In this document: positions 8,236 to 16,292 of the stretch, one piece after another
How positions within the stretch are numbered: position 1 is the first letter of the stretch
Layout: each line of letters starts with the position of its first letter
Assembly (NCBI GenBank): GCA_030606215.1
Contig: JAUWGW010000018.1
Span: 1 to 32,593 of the forward strand
Direction of reading: 5' to 3'
Source: a bacterium
Lineage (GTDB): Bacteria; NPL-UPA2; JAUVJM01
DNA: 32,593 nucleotides
Notes under the pieces: generated by a model
Databases searched by the model: none
Seen by the model: the letters and a program-made list of their open reading frames with translations, nothing else
What the model was told of the DNA's origin: nothing
Program-made: the position numbers and the translations under genes

Positions 8236-8255
8236 GTATGATGTTAGTCAAGTAT
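8215..8255 (-). promoter_or_regulatory. IscR/Rrf2-type operator with a second half-site
   Basis: The minus strand at 8239-8215 reads ATACTTGACTA then AAA then TACTCGTATAT. This closely follows the E. coli IscR type-1 consensus as I recall it (ATASYYGACT, three W, AGTCRRSTAT). The half-site ATACTTGACTA recurs exactly 16 bp upstream (8255-8245). It overlaps the -35 box. The pattern is seen directly; its use by the adjacent Rrf2 protein is inferred. Confidence 0.6.
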
Positions 8256-8267
8256 TTTGGCGAGGGT

Positions 8268-8307
8268 GAGGACGCAGGACTGCCAAAGCCAGGCCAAAGC
8301 CGAATAG
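8268..8307. repeat. Degenerate intergenic repeat, partner near 24546-24586
   Basis: Starts GAGGACG and ends AAGCCGAATAG after about 40 bp, with an internal direct repeat GCCAAAGCC-AG-GCCAAAGCC (8282-8301). The same boundary words with the same spacing occur at 24546-24586 beside tRNA-Pro. It may be a decayed interspersed repeat. Confidence 0.35.
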
Positions 8308-8337
8308 AGTATTGCATTACCACTTTTTTAAAACTTC

Positions 8338-8366
8338 TTGCTTTTGAGGAAAGATGATGATAATAT
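8338..8366 (+). promoter_or_regulatory. Promoter of the nucleotidyltransferase-fold/TPM/LemA operon
   Basis: TTGCTT (8338-8343), 17-bp spacer, TAATAT (8361-8366), about 20 bp before the ATG at 8386. It is divergent from the hyd promoter. Confidence 0.6.
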
Positions 8367-8385
8367 CAGACAGTAGCTACTATGT

Positions 8386-9177
8386 ATGAAAGCACTGTCT
8401 GAATTGCAGCATGAAAAGGGGGATATCACATTGAGTGAATTAGTTAATTTAGCCAGTTTGCCTCAACAGGTAAGAAAAATAGTAGAGCCCTACAGCCTGG
8501 GTATGATTAAACTTCATGGAGATAATCTCAAGACTATCATTGTTTACGGCAGCTCTACCGGCAAGGATTTTATTGCTGGCAAATCTAATATCAACCTTCT
8601 CTTTGTCTTCAAAGAGTTAGAGTTCACATCTCTCAGGATGAGTCTCAAATCAGTAGCCAAGGGAAGGAAGAAAGGAATTATTGCTCCTCTTTTCCTTACC
8701 GAGAGGCATATTAAAACTTCAACAGATGTCTTCCCCATTGAATTCCTGGAAATGAAAGAGAACCATATCACCATATATGGACAGGATATACTGGAAGCTC
8801 TGGAGATAAAAAAGGATAATATACGACTCCAGTGTGAGCAGCAGCTTAAAGGGAAATTGATCAGGCTGAGACAGGCATACCTGGAGATCGGATTGAGAAG
8901 AAAAGGGGTTGAAGCTCTCCTCGTTGAATCCCTTACCTCTCTCATTCCTACCTTCCGTAATATGCTTCGTCTGAAGGGATGGAAAGTTCCGCTGGAGAAG
9001 GAGGAAGTCATAAACAGAATCTCTTCCGAATTTGATGTGGATAGAGGAGTTTTTCTCAGCATCCTGAGAGATAAGAGGGGAGACGAAAAAATTGCAGGGA
9101 TGGAAGCAGATAAGTTCTTAGGAAAATATTTAGAAGAGATTCGTAAATTAGCAATCGCTGTGGATGAATTAAAATGA
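8386..9177 (+). CDS. Nucleotidyltransferase-fold protein with a degenerate active site
   Basis: 263 aa. Around residue 53-72 the segment YGSSTGKDFIAGKSNINLLF looks like the GS...DxD core of the minimal nucleotidyltransferase fold, but both metal-binding Asp are replaced by Asn (NIN). Catalysis is therefore doubtful. The C-terminal half is helical and charged. Its stop overlaps the start of the TPM gene by 4 bp (ATGA), so the two are translated together. The trio with TPM and LemA suggests a cell-envelope-related role, but the function is unknown. The ribosome site is weak; the start is chosen because the nearby upstream ATG (8380) is quickly closed by a stop. Confidence 0.75.
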   Translation: MKALSELQHEKGDITLSELVNLASLPQQVRKIVEPYSLGMIKLHGDNLKTIIVYGSSTGKDFIAGKSNINLLFVFKELEFTSLRMSLKSVAKGRKKGIIAPLFLTERHIKTSTDVFPIEFLEMKENHITIYGQDILEALEIKKDNIRLQCEQQLKGKLIRLRQAYLEIGLRRKGVEALLVESLTSLIPTFRNMLRLKGWKVPLEKEEVINRISSEFDVDRGVFLSILRDKRGDEKIAGMEADKFLGKYLEEIRKLAIAVDELK

Positions 9178-9923
9178 AGCTACATCACCTGTTTGTGGTA
9201 GTAATATGTCTTGCGGTTGGCACAGCTCTGGCTGAGGAGCCCGGATTCCCCGAATACGCCGGCTATGTCAACGACTTTGCTAATGTTATCTCCGGAGATG
9301 CAGAGGCTCAGTTGACCTCCCTCATCCAGGCAGTGGAAAAAAGCACAACAGCAGAAATAGCTATTGTTACTGTCCCGACAATAGCCCCACTGCCAATTGA
9401 AACGTATGCGGTAGAATTATTTGAGCGTTGGGGAATAGGTAAAAAAGGGGAAGATAACGGTGTCTTGATTGTTCTGTCCATGAAGGAGAGAGCAGGGAGA
9501 ATAGAGACGGGATATGGTCTGGAAGGAGCATTGCCGGATGCTCTTTGCTCGCAGATAATCCGCAAGAAAATGCTCCCTTATTTCAAACAGCAGGAATTTG
9601 GGAAAGGACTTCTTGCAGGAACTGTGGCTGTGGCTGAAGAGATTTCCAGGGAATACAATGTAGATTTAAAGGAAGCTCTGGCGAAAACTGGTTATGTATC
9701 TGACCGTTCATCCCCAACCGGCTCAATTTTCAGCACTTTGTTCACGCTGCTTTTTTTCATCCTCATATTTGGTTTGCGCATGGGGCTATTTGGCTTTTTA
9801 CTTTTCGGGAGACCTGGATACTGGGGTCGTGGCGGGCATACTGGCACCGGCGGTTTTGGAGGAGGATTCGGCGGCTTTGGAGGAGGTTTGAGTGGAGGAG
9901 GCGGAGCATCGTTCAGATGGTAA
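9174..9923 (+). CDS. Secreted/membrane-anchored TPM-domain protein (YgcG family)
   Basis: 249 aa. Signal peptide at residues 1-20 (hydrophobic core then TALAEEP). TPM domain at about 25-170, beginning PEYAGYVNDFANVIS and containing AEIAIVTV and RIETGYGLEGALPD. A transmembrane helix follows at about 181-210, then a Gly-rich tail (about 218-249, repeated GGFGG) ending GASFRW. TPM domains face the periplasm or lumen and are linked to envelope or photosystem quality control; here the role is unknown. It overlaps the preceding gene by 4 bp and is followed 13 nt later by lemA, a common pairing. Confidence 0.9.
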   Translation: MKLHHLFVVVICLAVGTALAEEPGFPEYAGYVNDFANVISGDAEAQLTSLIQAVEKSTTAEIAIVTVPTIAPLPIETYAVELFERWGIGKKGEDNGVLIVLSMKERAGRIETGYGLEGALPDALCSQIIRKKMLPYFKQQEFGKGLLAGTVAVAEEISREYNVDLKEALAKTGYVSDRSSPTGSIFSTLFTLLFFILIFGLRMGLFGFLLFGRPGYWGRGGHTGTGGFGGGFGGFGGGLSGGGGASFRW

Positions 9924-9936
9924 CAAGGAGTGAATC

Positions 9937-10506
9937 ATGAAAAAGGGATGTCTGGTTGCAGCAGGGATCATTCTTCTACTTATTATTTTTCTTGGAATCT
10001 GGTTCATTTCAGGTTATAATAGAGTGGTAAGACTGGATGAGGCAGTTAAGGCAAGCTGGAGACAGGTTGATACTGTGCTTCAGAGGCGCTATGACTTGAT
10101 TCCAAATCTCGTAAACACAGTTAAAGGATATGCCGCTCATGAGAGGGAAATATTCACTGAGATTACAAAACTTCGCAGTCAGTGGGCATCTGCCAGAACC
10201 AATCAGGAAAAGATGAAAGCCGCAAGGGGGATGGAAGGAGCTATTTCGCGTCTCCTGTTAGTGGCTGAGAATTATCCTGACCTCAAGGCGAGCGAAAACT
10301 TCTTATCTCTGCAGACTCAACTGGAAGGGACCGAAAACCGAATTGCAGTTCAGAGGATGCGGTACAACGAGAGTGTGCGGACTTTCAATACTTATATCCG
10401 CACTTTGTTTGGAAGTTTCTTTGCCCGAATAAGGGGACTTACTGAACCTGCCGCCTACTTTGAAGCTGAGGAGAAAGCAAGGGAAGTTCCCAAGGTAGAA
10501 TTTTAG
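9937..10506 (+). CDS. lemA: LemA family protein
   Basis: 189 aa. One N-terminal membrane helix (about residues 6-26) followed by a helical bundle with the family hallmarks YNRVVRLDEAVKASW, RYDLIPNLVNTVKGYA and RMRYNESVRTFNTYI. Start ATG with AAGGAG 7 nt upstream. It follows the TPM gene by 13 nt, so the two form an operon as in many bacteria. The biochemical role of LemA is not settled. The C-terminus ends soon after YFEAEEKAREVPKVEF, as usual. Confidence 0.94.
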   Translation: MKKGCLVAAGIILLLIIFLGIWFISGYNRVVRLDEAVKASWRQVDTVLQRRYDLIPNLVNTVKGYAAHEREIFTEITKLRSQWASARTNQEKMKAARGMEGAISRLLLVAENYPDLKASENFLSLQTQLEGTENRIAVQRMRYNESVRTFNTYIRTLFGSFFARIRGLTEPAAYFEAEEKAREVPKVEF

Positions 10507-10512
10507 ATCTCT

Positions 10513-10588
10513 GGCGCTATCGTCTAGGGGTCTAGGACACCACCCTCTCAAGGTGGAGACACGGGTTCGATTCCCGTTAGCGCTACCA
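10513..10588 (+). tRNA. tRNA-Glu(CTC), CCA encoded
   Basis: Complete cloverleaf: acceptor GGCGCTA/TAGCGCT (first pair G-U), anticodon arm CCACC-CTCTCAA-GGTGG with anticodon CTC, T-arm ACGGG-TTCGATT-CCCGT. Discriminator A and encoded CCA at 10586-10588. It starts 7 bp after the lemA stop and may be processed from that transcript. Confidence 0.96.
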
Positions 10589-10624
10589 TGTGTTATCGTT
10601 GGTTAGTGAGGCTGGAGTTCCAAA

Positions 10625-11002
10625 ATGGATAGAATAATGGCAAAAACATACGCAGGTTCGGAAAAGAGAAAACATCCTCGTTTAGGAGAAAATGTGCCTT
10701 TGCTCTATGAGGCTCCTGAAACCTCGGAAATTAAAACTTCTTCCACAATAAATATAAGTGGTGGCGGGTTTTGCTTTGAAACTGAGTTCTGTCTTTCTCC
10801 CGGTAACATCTTGAAAACCCAGATTTACAAACCAATTGATGACCCGTCAACAGCAAGACTCCCGATATATGCTACTGCGAAAGTTATGTGGATAAAGCAG
10901 ATTGAGATCGGTAGATATGAATCGGGCTTGCAGTTCATTGACATAGATGAGAAGCATCGAGACGAAATTATCAGGGATGTAGGAGAGAAACTTAAAAGTT
11001 GA
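10625..11002 (+). CDS. PilZ-domain protein (probable c-di-GMP receptor)
   Basis: 125 aa, a single PilZ domain. The c-di-GMP binding signature is visible: the arginine motif RKHPR near residue 16-20 and NISGGG (D/NxSxxG type) near residue 43, then a beta-barrel ending ESGLQFIDID. Start ATG 10625 with GGAG 7 nt upstream; a second Met four residues later is possible. It lies alone between tRNA-Glu and the convergent synthase gene. The type of output (motility, polysaccharide or pili) cannot be told. Confidence 0.87.
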   Translation: MDRIMAKTYAGSEKRKHPRLGENVPLLYEAPETSEIKTSSTINISGGGFCFETEFCLSPGNILKTQIYKPIDDPSTARLPIYATAKVMWIKQIEIGRYESGLQFIDIDEKHRDEIIRDVGEKLKS

Positions 11003-11038
11003 ATTTTGTCGTCAAGAAGATGTTTCTGGGAGGAAGCA

Positions 11039-12292
11039 TTAGGGAATTACCGTCATAATTTTTCTTGCCTGTTCAGGATATTTTGCAATGAATTTGAGTT
11101 CGCCTTCAGTCAACGGTTTCTGCGTGTGAACATTTGCAAAACGCACAAGTTCTAAGATTCTCGTTGCCTCAGCATCATCTTTAAACTCTACCTCTAATTT
11201 ATCATAGACATTTCTAAAACCTTTAATTCCACTATACTCACCGGCAACTATCTGTCTTCCTGTCTCAATAATCTCTGGTTCTCCCCGTCCAAGTTCTTCA
11301 AAATCATACAACTCATAGTTACGTCTGTCTTTCAGAGCTCCATCGGCATGAATACCTGAGGAATGTGCAAAAGCATTATCGCCAGCAGCTACCTGGTTAA
11401 TCGGTATCGGGACTCCAAAAGCATATGATGCGTATTTTGCAATCTGCCAGCTTTTCCCCAGGTTTATTCTCTCATCAAGCAGGTTACTTTTCTCAAATCC
11501 ACTGGATTTCTTGAGACCTACTATTACCGATACAAGGTCACAATTTCCTGCCCTTTCGCCCATCCCATTCACAGCAGTGTTAATGTACACATCCACCCCG
11601 GCGTCAATTGCTCCTTTCGCACCTGCAACCGAGTTCGCGGGAGCCATTCCGAGATCATTATGACAATGCATTTCTATAGGAATTTTTACAGCCTCGGCGA
11701 GTTTTCTGACCCGTTCATATATCGTGAGGGGGTCATCATAACCAAGTGTATCACAATATCTTATTCTATCTGCATGGTGCTCCTTTGCCGCGAGAGAAAA
11801 CTCTACTAAATAGCCCATATCTGTTCGTGAGGCATCCTCAGCATTGACTCCAATAGTAACAACCCCAAGTTCTTTTGCTCTGTCAAGAGCGTCAATCATC
11901 ATTTTAATAATGTTTGGTTTGGAAGAGCTCTCAGAAGATTTTCTGACAACCCGTCCCTGAAATTTGCCGCGAGTCATCTGCTCAGAAGTTGAGATTGAAA
12001 TGTTGAGATGCTTGACATTTGTTAACCTGAACGATTCTTCTACATCTTTAACAATAGCCCTGCACCATCCTGTTAAAATTATAGGTTTCAATACACCCAT
12101 CTCTGCGAGCTCAAGGTTGGCATTGAGATAGTTTGTCTCATGGCGCGTTACAGGGAATCCAAACTCACTCTGGTAAACTCCCATCTCGTTAAGATAGATG
12201 TTTATCATTGTTTTCTCCAGCTTCGCAAGCCCGAGTTTTGCTGTCTGGACACCGTCTCTATTTGTAACATCAATTATGTATATTTTGGGCAT
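11039..12292 (-). CDS. Homocitrate/2-isopropylmalate synthase family enzyme (DRE-TIM metallolyase)
   Basis: 417 aa. It belongs to the acyl-CoA/2-oxoacid condensing enzymes. Seen: IIDVTNRDGVQTAKLG (substrate/metal start motif), EMHCHNDLGMAPANS (metal-binding HxH), AVNGMGERAGNCDL and SGIHADGALK. It lacks the long LeuA leucine-regulatory domain, so its length fits NifV/homocitrate synthase-like members rather than LeuA. The true 2-oxoacid substrate is not decidable from sequence; no nif or lysine genes lie nearby. It starts 3 nt after the nadB stop with a GAGGGGG site and closes the aroE operon. Confidence 0.8.
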   Translation of the reverse strand: MPKIYIIDVTNRDGVQTAKLGLAKLEKTMINIYLNEMGVYQSEFGFPVTRHETNYLNANLELAEMGVLKPIILTGWCRAIVKDVEESFRLTNVKHLNISISTSEQMTRGKFQGRVVRKSSESSSKPNIIKMMIDALDRAKELGVVTIGVNAEDASRTDMGYLVEFSLAAKEHHADRIRYCDTLGYDDPLTIYERVRKLAEAVKIPIEMHCHNDLGMAPANSVAGAKGAIDAGVDVYINTAVNGMGERAGNCDLVSVIVGLKKSSGFEKSNLLDERINLGKSWQIAKYASYAFGVPIPINQVAAGDNAFAHSSGIHADGALKDRRNYELYDFEELGRGEPEIIETGRQIVAGEYSGIKGFRNVYDKLEVEFKDDAEATRILELVRFANVHTQKPLTEGELKFIAKYPEQARKIMTVIP

Positions 12293-12295
12293 TTG

Positions 12296-13825
12296 TTATC
12301 CCCCTCTCTTGGTGACAATATGCCTTTTCCACTTTTTATCATCAGTTGCCGGGAAGTCGGAACGAAAATGAGCTCCACGACTTTCCTCCCGCCTCAATGC
12401 TGAGGCAGTAATCAGTCTGGCAACTGTAACCATATTCCTGAGTTCAAACTCTTCCTGTGAAGAAAGTGGAACCTCTAATATTTTATCCCATTCCTCTAAT
12501 TTTTCAAGCGCTTCTTTAAGAGATTTCCCACATCTGATGATACCAGCTTTCTCCTCCATCAGTTCCTGGAGAGATTTTTTTATTTCCCCAAAGTTTATTT
12601 TGGGTGAGGCATCTTTATTCGGGCGAGCTCTGTTCGGGCGAGCAAGCTCGCCAAGACATTTTGATGAAGATACCCCCGCTCTTTTCCCAAAAACCAGCCC
12701 TTCAAGGAGAGAATTACTTGCAAGTCTGTTTGCTCCGTGAACTCCCACTGAAGCCGCCTCCCCACATGAGAACAACCTCTTTATGTTAGTCTCGGAGTTC
12801 AAGTCCGTTTTGACCCCACCCATAAGAAAATGTGCCGCAGGTCTTACGGGAATAAGGTCTCTGGTTATATCCTGCCCGTATTTCTTACAGGTCATGTATA
12901 TATTAGGGAAGCGGCGCTTCAAAAAATCGGGCTTTAAATGTCTCATATCAAGAAAGACATTGCTACTTTTGGTCCTCCACATCTGGTTGAAGATAGCTCT
13001 ACAGACCACATCGCGCGGAGCAAGATCTCCCATCTCATGATATTCACTCATGAAAGCTTCCCCTTTTGAATTTTTAAGAACTCCACCTTCACCGCGCACA
13101 GATTCAGATATTAGAAAACAGGGAGCGGACGGAAGATAAAGAGTTGTTGGATGGAATTGAATAAATTCCATATCCTGCAATTCACATCCAGCTCTATACG
13201 CAATAGCAAGCCCATCACCTGTGGCAACCGGTGGATTGGTTGTATCCCTATAGAGTTGACCAGCACCACCGCTTGCAAGAATTATTGCAGAAGCAAAGAT
13301 AATCTGTTCTTCCCCATTTTGATCCATAATAAGCGCACCTGAGCACTCCTCTCCTTCAATTAGGAGATCTATGAGAAAGGTGTGTTCAAAGAATTTTATA
13401 TTTTCTATTCCCTGCACCCTTCGCATAAGTGTTCTGTGGACTTCCTCCCCGGTCGCATCGCCCATGGCATGTATTATACGCCTGATTTTGTGTGCTCCTT
13501 CCTGTGTGAAAGAAAGTTTCCCATTTTCTTTATCAAAATTTGCACCCCACGATATGAGTTCCTCAACTCTGGGGACTCCTTCCTCAACAAGGATTTTCAC
13601 CGCAGACTCATCGCATAATCCTACCCCGGCTTTAAGAGTATCCTTCATGTGCAGTTCGGGCTCATCCCCTTCGGCAAGAGCAACCGCAATACCTCCCTGC
13701 GCACGCCAGGTGGAACTTTCCATAACCTTCCCCTTCGTGATGACAAGTACCTCTCCAGAACCGGCTAATTCTATAGCGGCTCTCAACCCTGCTACACCAC
13801 CACCAATTACAAGAAAATTCGCCAC
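12296..13825 (-). CDS. nadB: L-aspartate oxidase
   Basis: 509 aa. FAD enzyme oxidising L-aspartate to iminoaspartate, the first step of NAD synthesis; in anaerobes fumarate can be the acceptor. Seen: dinucleotide motif VIGGGVAGLRAAIEL, RAQGGIAVAL, RRIIHAMGDATGEEVHR and SLLEGLVFG near the end of the FAD domain. The start is taken at GTG 13825 because GGGAGG lies 6 nt upstream; a GTG five codons earlier is the alternative. An in-frame insertion of about 12 residues (LARPNRARPNKD) comes from a palindromic repeat at 12618-12652. It lies 30 nt after rnfC. No nadA or nadC is in the window. Confidence 0.93.
   Translation of the reverse strand: MANFLVIGGGVAGLRAAIELAGSGEVLVITKGKVMESSTWRAQGGIAVALAEGDEPELHMKDTLKAGVGLCDESAVKILVEEGVPRVEELISWGANFDKENGKLSFTQEGAHKIRRIIHAMGDATGEEVHRTLMRRVQGIENIKFFEHTFLIDLLIEGEECSGALIMDQNGEEQIIFASAIILASGGAGQLYRDTTNPPVATGDGLAIAYRAGCELQDMEFIQFHPTTLYLPSAPCFLISESVRGEGGVLKNSKGEAFMSEYHEMGDLAPRDVVCRAIFNQMWRTKSSNVFLDMRHLKPDFLKRRFPNIYMTCKKYGQDITRDLIPVRPAAHFLMGGVKTDLNSETNIKRLFSCGEAASVGVHGANRLASNSLLEGLVFGKRAGVSSSKCLGELARPNRARPNKDASPKINFGEIKKSLQELMEEKAGIIRCGKSLKEALEKLEEWDKILEVPLSSQEEFELRNMVTVARLITASALRREESRGAHFRSDFPATDDKKWKRHIVTKRGG
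12618..12652. repeat. Palindromic repeat inserted in frame within nadB
   Basis: Two copies of TTCGGGCGAGC (12618-12628 and 12633-12643); the second runs into a perfect hairpin GGCGAGC-AA-GCTCGCC (12637-12652). It encodes Arg/Pro-rich residues between the FAD domain and the C-terminal helices of NadB, probably a tolerated loop. It resembles REP-type or protein-coding palindromic elements. Confidence 0.6.
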
Positions 13826-13855
13826 TTCGCTCCTCCCCACAGCCCCTTCGGGGAA

Positions 13856-15190
13856 CTACGTTAGGGAAAATCCTTCCCCTAACAACCCCTTTTTCCCCAC
13901 TGCCGCAATTTTTGCTTTCCCATACTTGATAAGCTGGACAATCTGTCTTTTTGCAGGGCATATATAAGCGCACGAGCCACATTCCATACAGTCAGAAAGA
14001 CCGGATTTCTCACATTCATCCCACTGTTCTTTCTCAATGTATGTAGCAAGTTCACCCGGGAGAAGTCCCATTGGACAGACATCAACGCAGAACCCGCATC
14101 TTATACATTCAGAAGGTCTAAAATCCGGAACATCCTTTGAAGAGAAAACAATAATCCCGCATGTCCCTTTAATAACAGGAGTCTGGAGACTATATTGTGC
14201 GACCCCCATAAGAGGTCCACCTGCAACTAACTTTGTGATTGTTTCTACAGTTCCCCCGCAGAACTCAATCAAATCTTTAAATGGGGTCCCGATTCTCACT
14301 CTTATATTTTTTGGCTCCACAACATTAGGTCCTGCGACTGTAACCACTCTTTCTATCAACGGTTTACCGAGGAGAACTGCATCTGCGCAAGCTTTCGCCG
14401 TTGCAGCATTGTTGACCACCACTCCAACATCAGGCGGAAGTCCGCCTGAAGGAACTTCCCTGTTGAGAATTGCTTTTATAAGTTGTTTCTCACTACCCTG
14501 TGGATATTTTGTTCTAAGCAGCACCACTTTTATTCCTGGCTCAGACGATGAAGCCTTTTCCATTTCTCTCATAGCCTGCGGCTTATTATCCTCAATGGCA
14601 ATATAACCTTTATTGACTCCGAGAGCGTGCATGAGAATTTTCATTCCTGTAACTATTTCTTCTGCATTCTCAACCATTAATCTGTAATCTGCGCTGATGT
14701 ATGGTTCACATTCAGCTCCGTTCAGGATAAAGGTGTCAATCTGTTTTTGCGGGGAAATTTTGACAGCCGTTGGGAATCCTGCCCCTCCAAGCCCAACAAT
14801 ACCTGCAGAACGGACGATTTCTCTTATCTCCCCGGGAGTTAATATTTCATATGAACTGTGACCCCTCAATTCCACCCATTCATCCCCTTCTCTTTCAATA
14901 ACTATTGCCTCCTCCCTCCCGACAACAGGATGTGGATGCATGGAGATTGCAGTAACTTTCCCGGAGATAGCAGCATGAACAGGAGCTGAGACAAAAGCGT
15001 TGCTTTCCCCAATCTTTTCCCCTGTTTTTACTTTATCTCCAACAGAAACTGTTGGAGTGGCAGCCGCGCCCGTATACTGTCCCAATGGGATGAAGACCTT
15101 TTGAGGAAGCGGAAGTGTCTCCACTGACTTTTCAGCTGTGAGACTTTTATACTGAGGAGGATGTATCCCTCCCGGAAATGTTTTTATCAT
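13856..15190 (-). CDS. rnfC: RnfC-like electron-transfer protein
   Basis: 444 aa. In the Rnf complex RnfC is the NADH/FMN-interacting subunit. Seen: N-terminal FPGGIHPPQYKSLT, the barrel-sandwich segment (PVHAAISGKVTAI), a Gly-rich nucleotide/FMN fold with GLGGAGFPTAVK and NGAECEPYISADYRLM, and two C-terminal [4Fe-4S] motifs (CIRCGFCVDVCP and CMECGSCAYICP). All domains look intact. No rnfD, G, E, A or B follows; downstream lie nadB and a synthase gene. It therefore either joins Rnf subunits encoded elsewhere or serves as a stand-alone soluble oxidoreductase, as RnfC-like PduS proteins do. Confidence 0.9.
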   Translation of the reverse strand: MIKTFPGGIHPPQYKSLTAEKSVETLPLPQKVFIPLGQYTGAAATPTVSVGDKVKTGEKIGESNAFVSAPVHAAISGKVTAISMHPHPVVGREEAIVIEREGDEWVELRGHSSYEILTPGEIREIVRSAGIVGLGGAGFPTAVKISPQKQIDTFILNGAECEPYISADYRLMVENAEEIVTGMKILMHALGVNKGYIAIEDNKPQAMREMEKASSSEPGIKVVLLRTKYPQGSEKQLIKAILNREVPSGGLPPDVGVVVNNAATAKACADAVLLGKPLIERVVTVAGPNVVEPKNIRVRIGTPFKDLIEFCGGTVETITKLVAGGPLMGVAQYSLQTPVIKGTCGIIVFSSKDVPDFRPSECIRCGFCVDVCPMGLLPGELATYIEKEQWDECEKSGLSDCMECGSCAYICPAKRQIVQLIKYGKAKIAAVGKKGLLGEGFSLT

Positions 15191-15196
15191 CTTCGC

Positions 15197-15772
15197 TCAG
15201 TTTTCGCGTATCCGTGAACTGCTCACCGCTAACCGCCTTTCAGGGATAAACAACTCCAATTGCGGAGGTCTATAGAAACTGTAGCATTTGAATATACGGA
15301 TAAGCTGGAGCAAATCATTGTCCACATAATTTACATTTGTCCTTACATGGTGTATGAGACAGTCAAGAATTACTGGAAATTCAATCACATGGTCAACCCC
15401 GTTTTGTCTGAGTAAGCTTACGCTTTTTTTTAATGTTTCTTTGACACCCGGCAATTTTGGCACAACAATAATCTTCTTGAATCTTTTTCTCTCAAAAAAC
15501 CTCTCTGCTTCTTTCAAGCTCTCCTCCCCCAGGAAACTGAAAATTTCAGGGGATGAATCAATTACAGATGGAAAGAATACTTCTGTATGCCACCCTTTTA
15601 CGTCAACCAGAGCCTGATGGACTTTGTTAAGGCTATCCGCCGACAGAATGAAATCCCCTGAATGAGTTCCTTTTGCCTGAACCCTCTTTACCAGAAGGTA
15701 TGTTTCCTTTTTCACAAAGAAACCATTTAATTCAAAGAATATCCTCACAAGTTCTTTGCTGACGTCACTCAT
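15197..15772 (-). CDS. Unknown protein, possible PD-(D/E)XK nuclease fold
   Basis: 191 aa; family not recognised. The first 75 residues show a pattern seen in restriction-endonuclease-like folds: a helix (VSKELVRIFFELNGFFV), a strand, then GDFIL with Asp, then ALVDVKGW, which could be the (D/E)xK strand. The rest is mixed alpha/beta with KKIIVVPK and DHVIEFPVIL. The start is placed at ATG 15772 because GGGAGG is 3 nt upstream; this overlaps the aroK stop by 8 bp. It lies 6 nt before rnfC in the aroE operon. The nuclease idea rests on motif spacing only. Confidence 0.7.
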   Translation of the reverse strand: MSDVSKELVRIFFELNGFFVKKETYLLVKRVQAKGTHSGDFILSADSLNKVHQALVDVKGWHTEVFFPSVIDSSPEIFSFLGEESLKEAERFFERKRFKKIIVVPKLPGVKETLKKSVSLLRQNGVDHVIEFPVILDCLIHHVRTNVNYVDNDLLQLIRIFKCYSFYRPPQLELFIPERRLAVSSSRIREN

Positions 15773-16283
15773 TTCCCTCCCCCCCTTCAAGAAAATTCAG
15801 GATTTTACTTACTACTTCCTCAACTGAGAGATTTGAAGTTTCAACTTTAAAATCAGCTTGGGAATAGAAAGGTTCCCGGAAACCGAGAAGTTCCTCAATT
15901 GTCTGCTCAGGATAGTTTACCCTGAGAAGTGGTCTGCTCCCATCCCCCTGTGTCCTCCTGCGCGCTGCTTCCGGTGAGACAGCAAGCCAGATAATAACTC
16001 CATTCTTGCGAAGGTTTGCCATATTTTCCGGATCCAGCACAACTCCCCCTCCGGTGGCAATCACCTGGTTTCCATCTTTGACTGCCCTAACTACCATTTC
16101 CTTCTCTAATTTTCTGAAGTAGCCTTCCCCCAGGTCAGAGAATATTTCCTGGATTGTCTGCCCCTGTTCTTCCTCAATCAGTTTGTCAATATCTATGAAT
16201 TTGCGATTCAACTTTTCAGAAATCATCTTCCCAACAACAGTTTTTCCGCTCCCCATGAAGCCAATGAGAATAATATTTTTCAT
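15765..16283 (-). CDS. aroK: Shikimate kinase
   Basis: 172 aa. Phosphorylates shikimate at the 3-hydroxyl in the aromatic amino-acid pathway. Seen: Walker A GFMGSGKT near residue 8, substrate-binding FIDIDKLIEEE, ATGGGVVL, and the lid Arg region GDGSRPLLR. Usual family length. It is 9 nt after aroC and overlaps the next gene by 8 bp, within an operon that also carries aroE and aroC. Confidence 0.96.
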   Translation of the reverse strand: MKNIILIGFMGSGKTVVGKMISEKLNRKFIDIDKLIEEEQGQTIQEIFSDLGEGYFRKLEKEMVVRAVKDGNQVIATGGGVVLDPENMANLRKNGVIIWLAVSPEAARRRTQGDGSRPLLRVNYPEQTIEELLGFREPFYSQADFKVETSNLSVEEVVSKILNFLEGGEGNE

Positions 16284-16292
16284 CTCTTTAGT

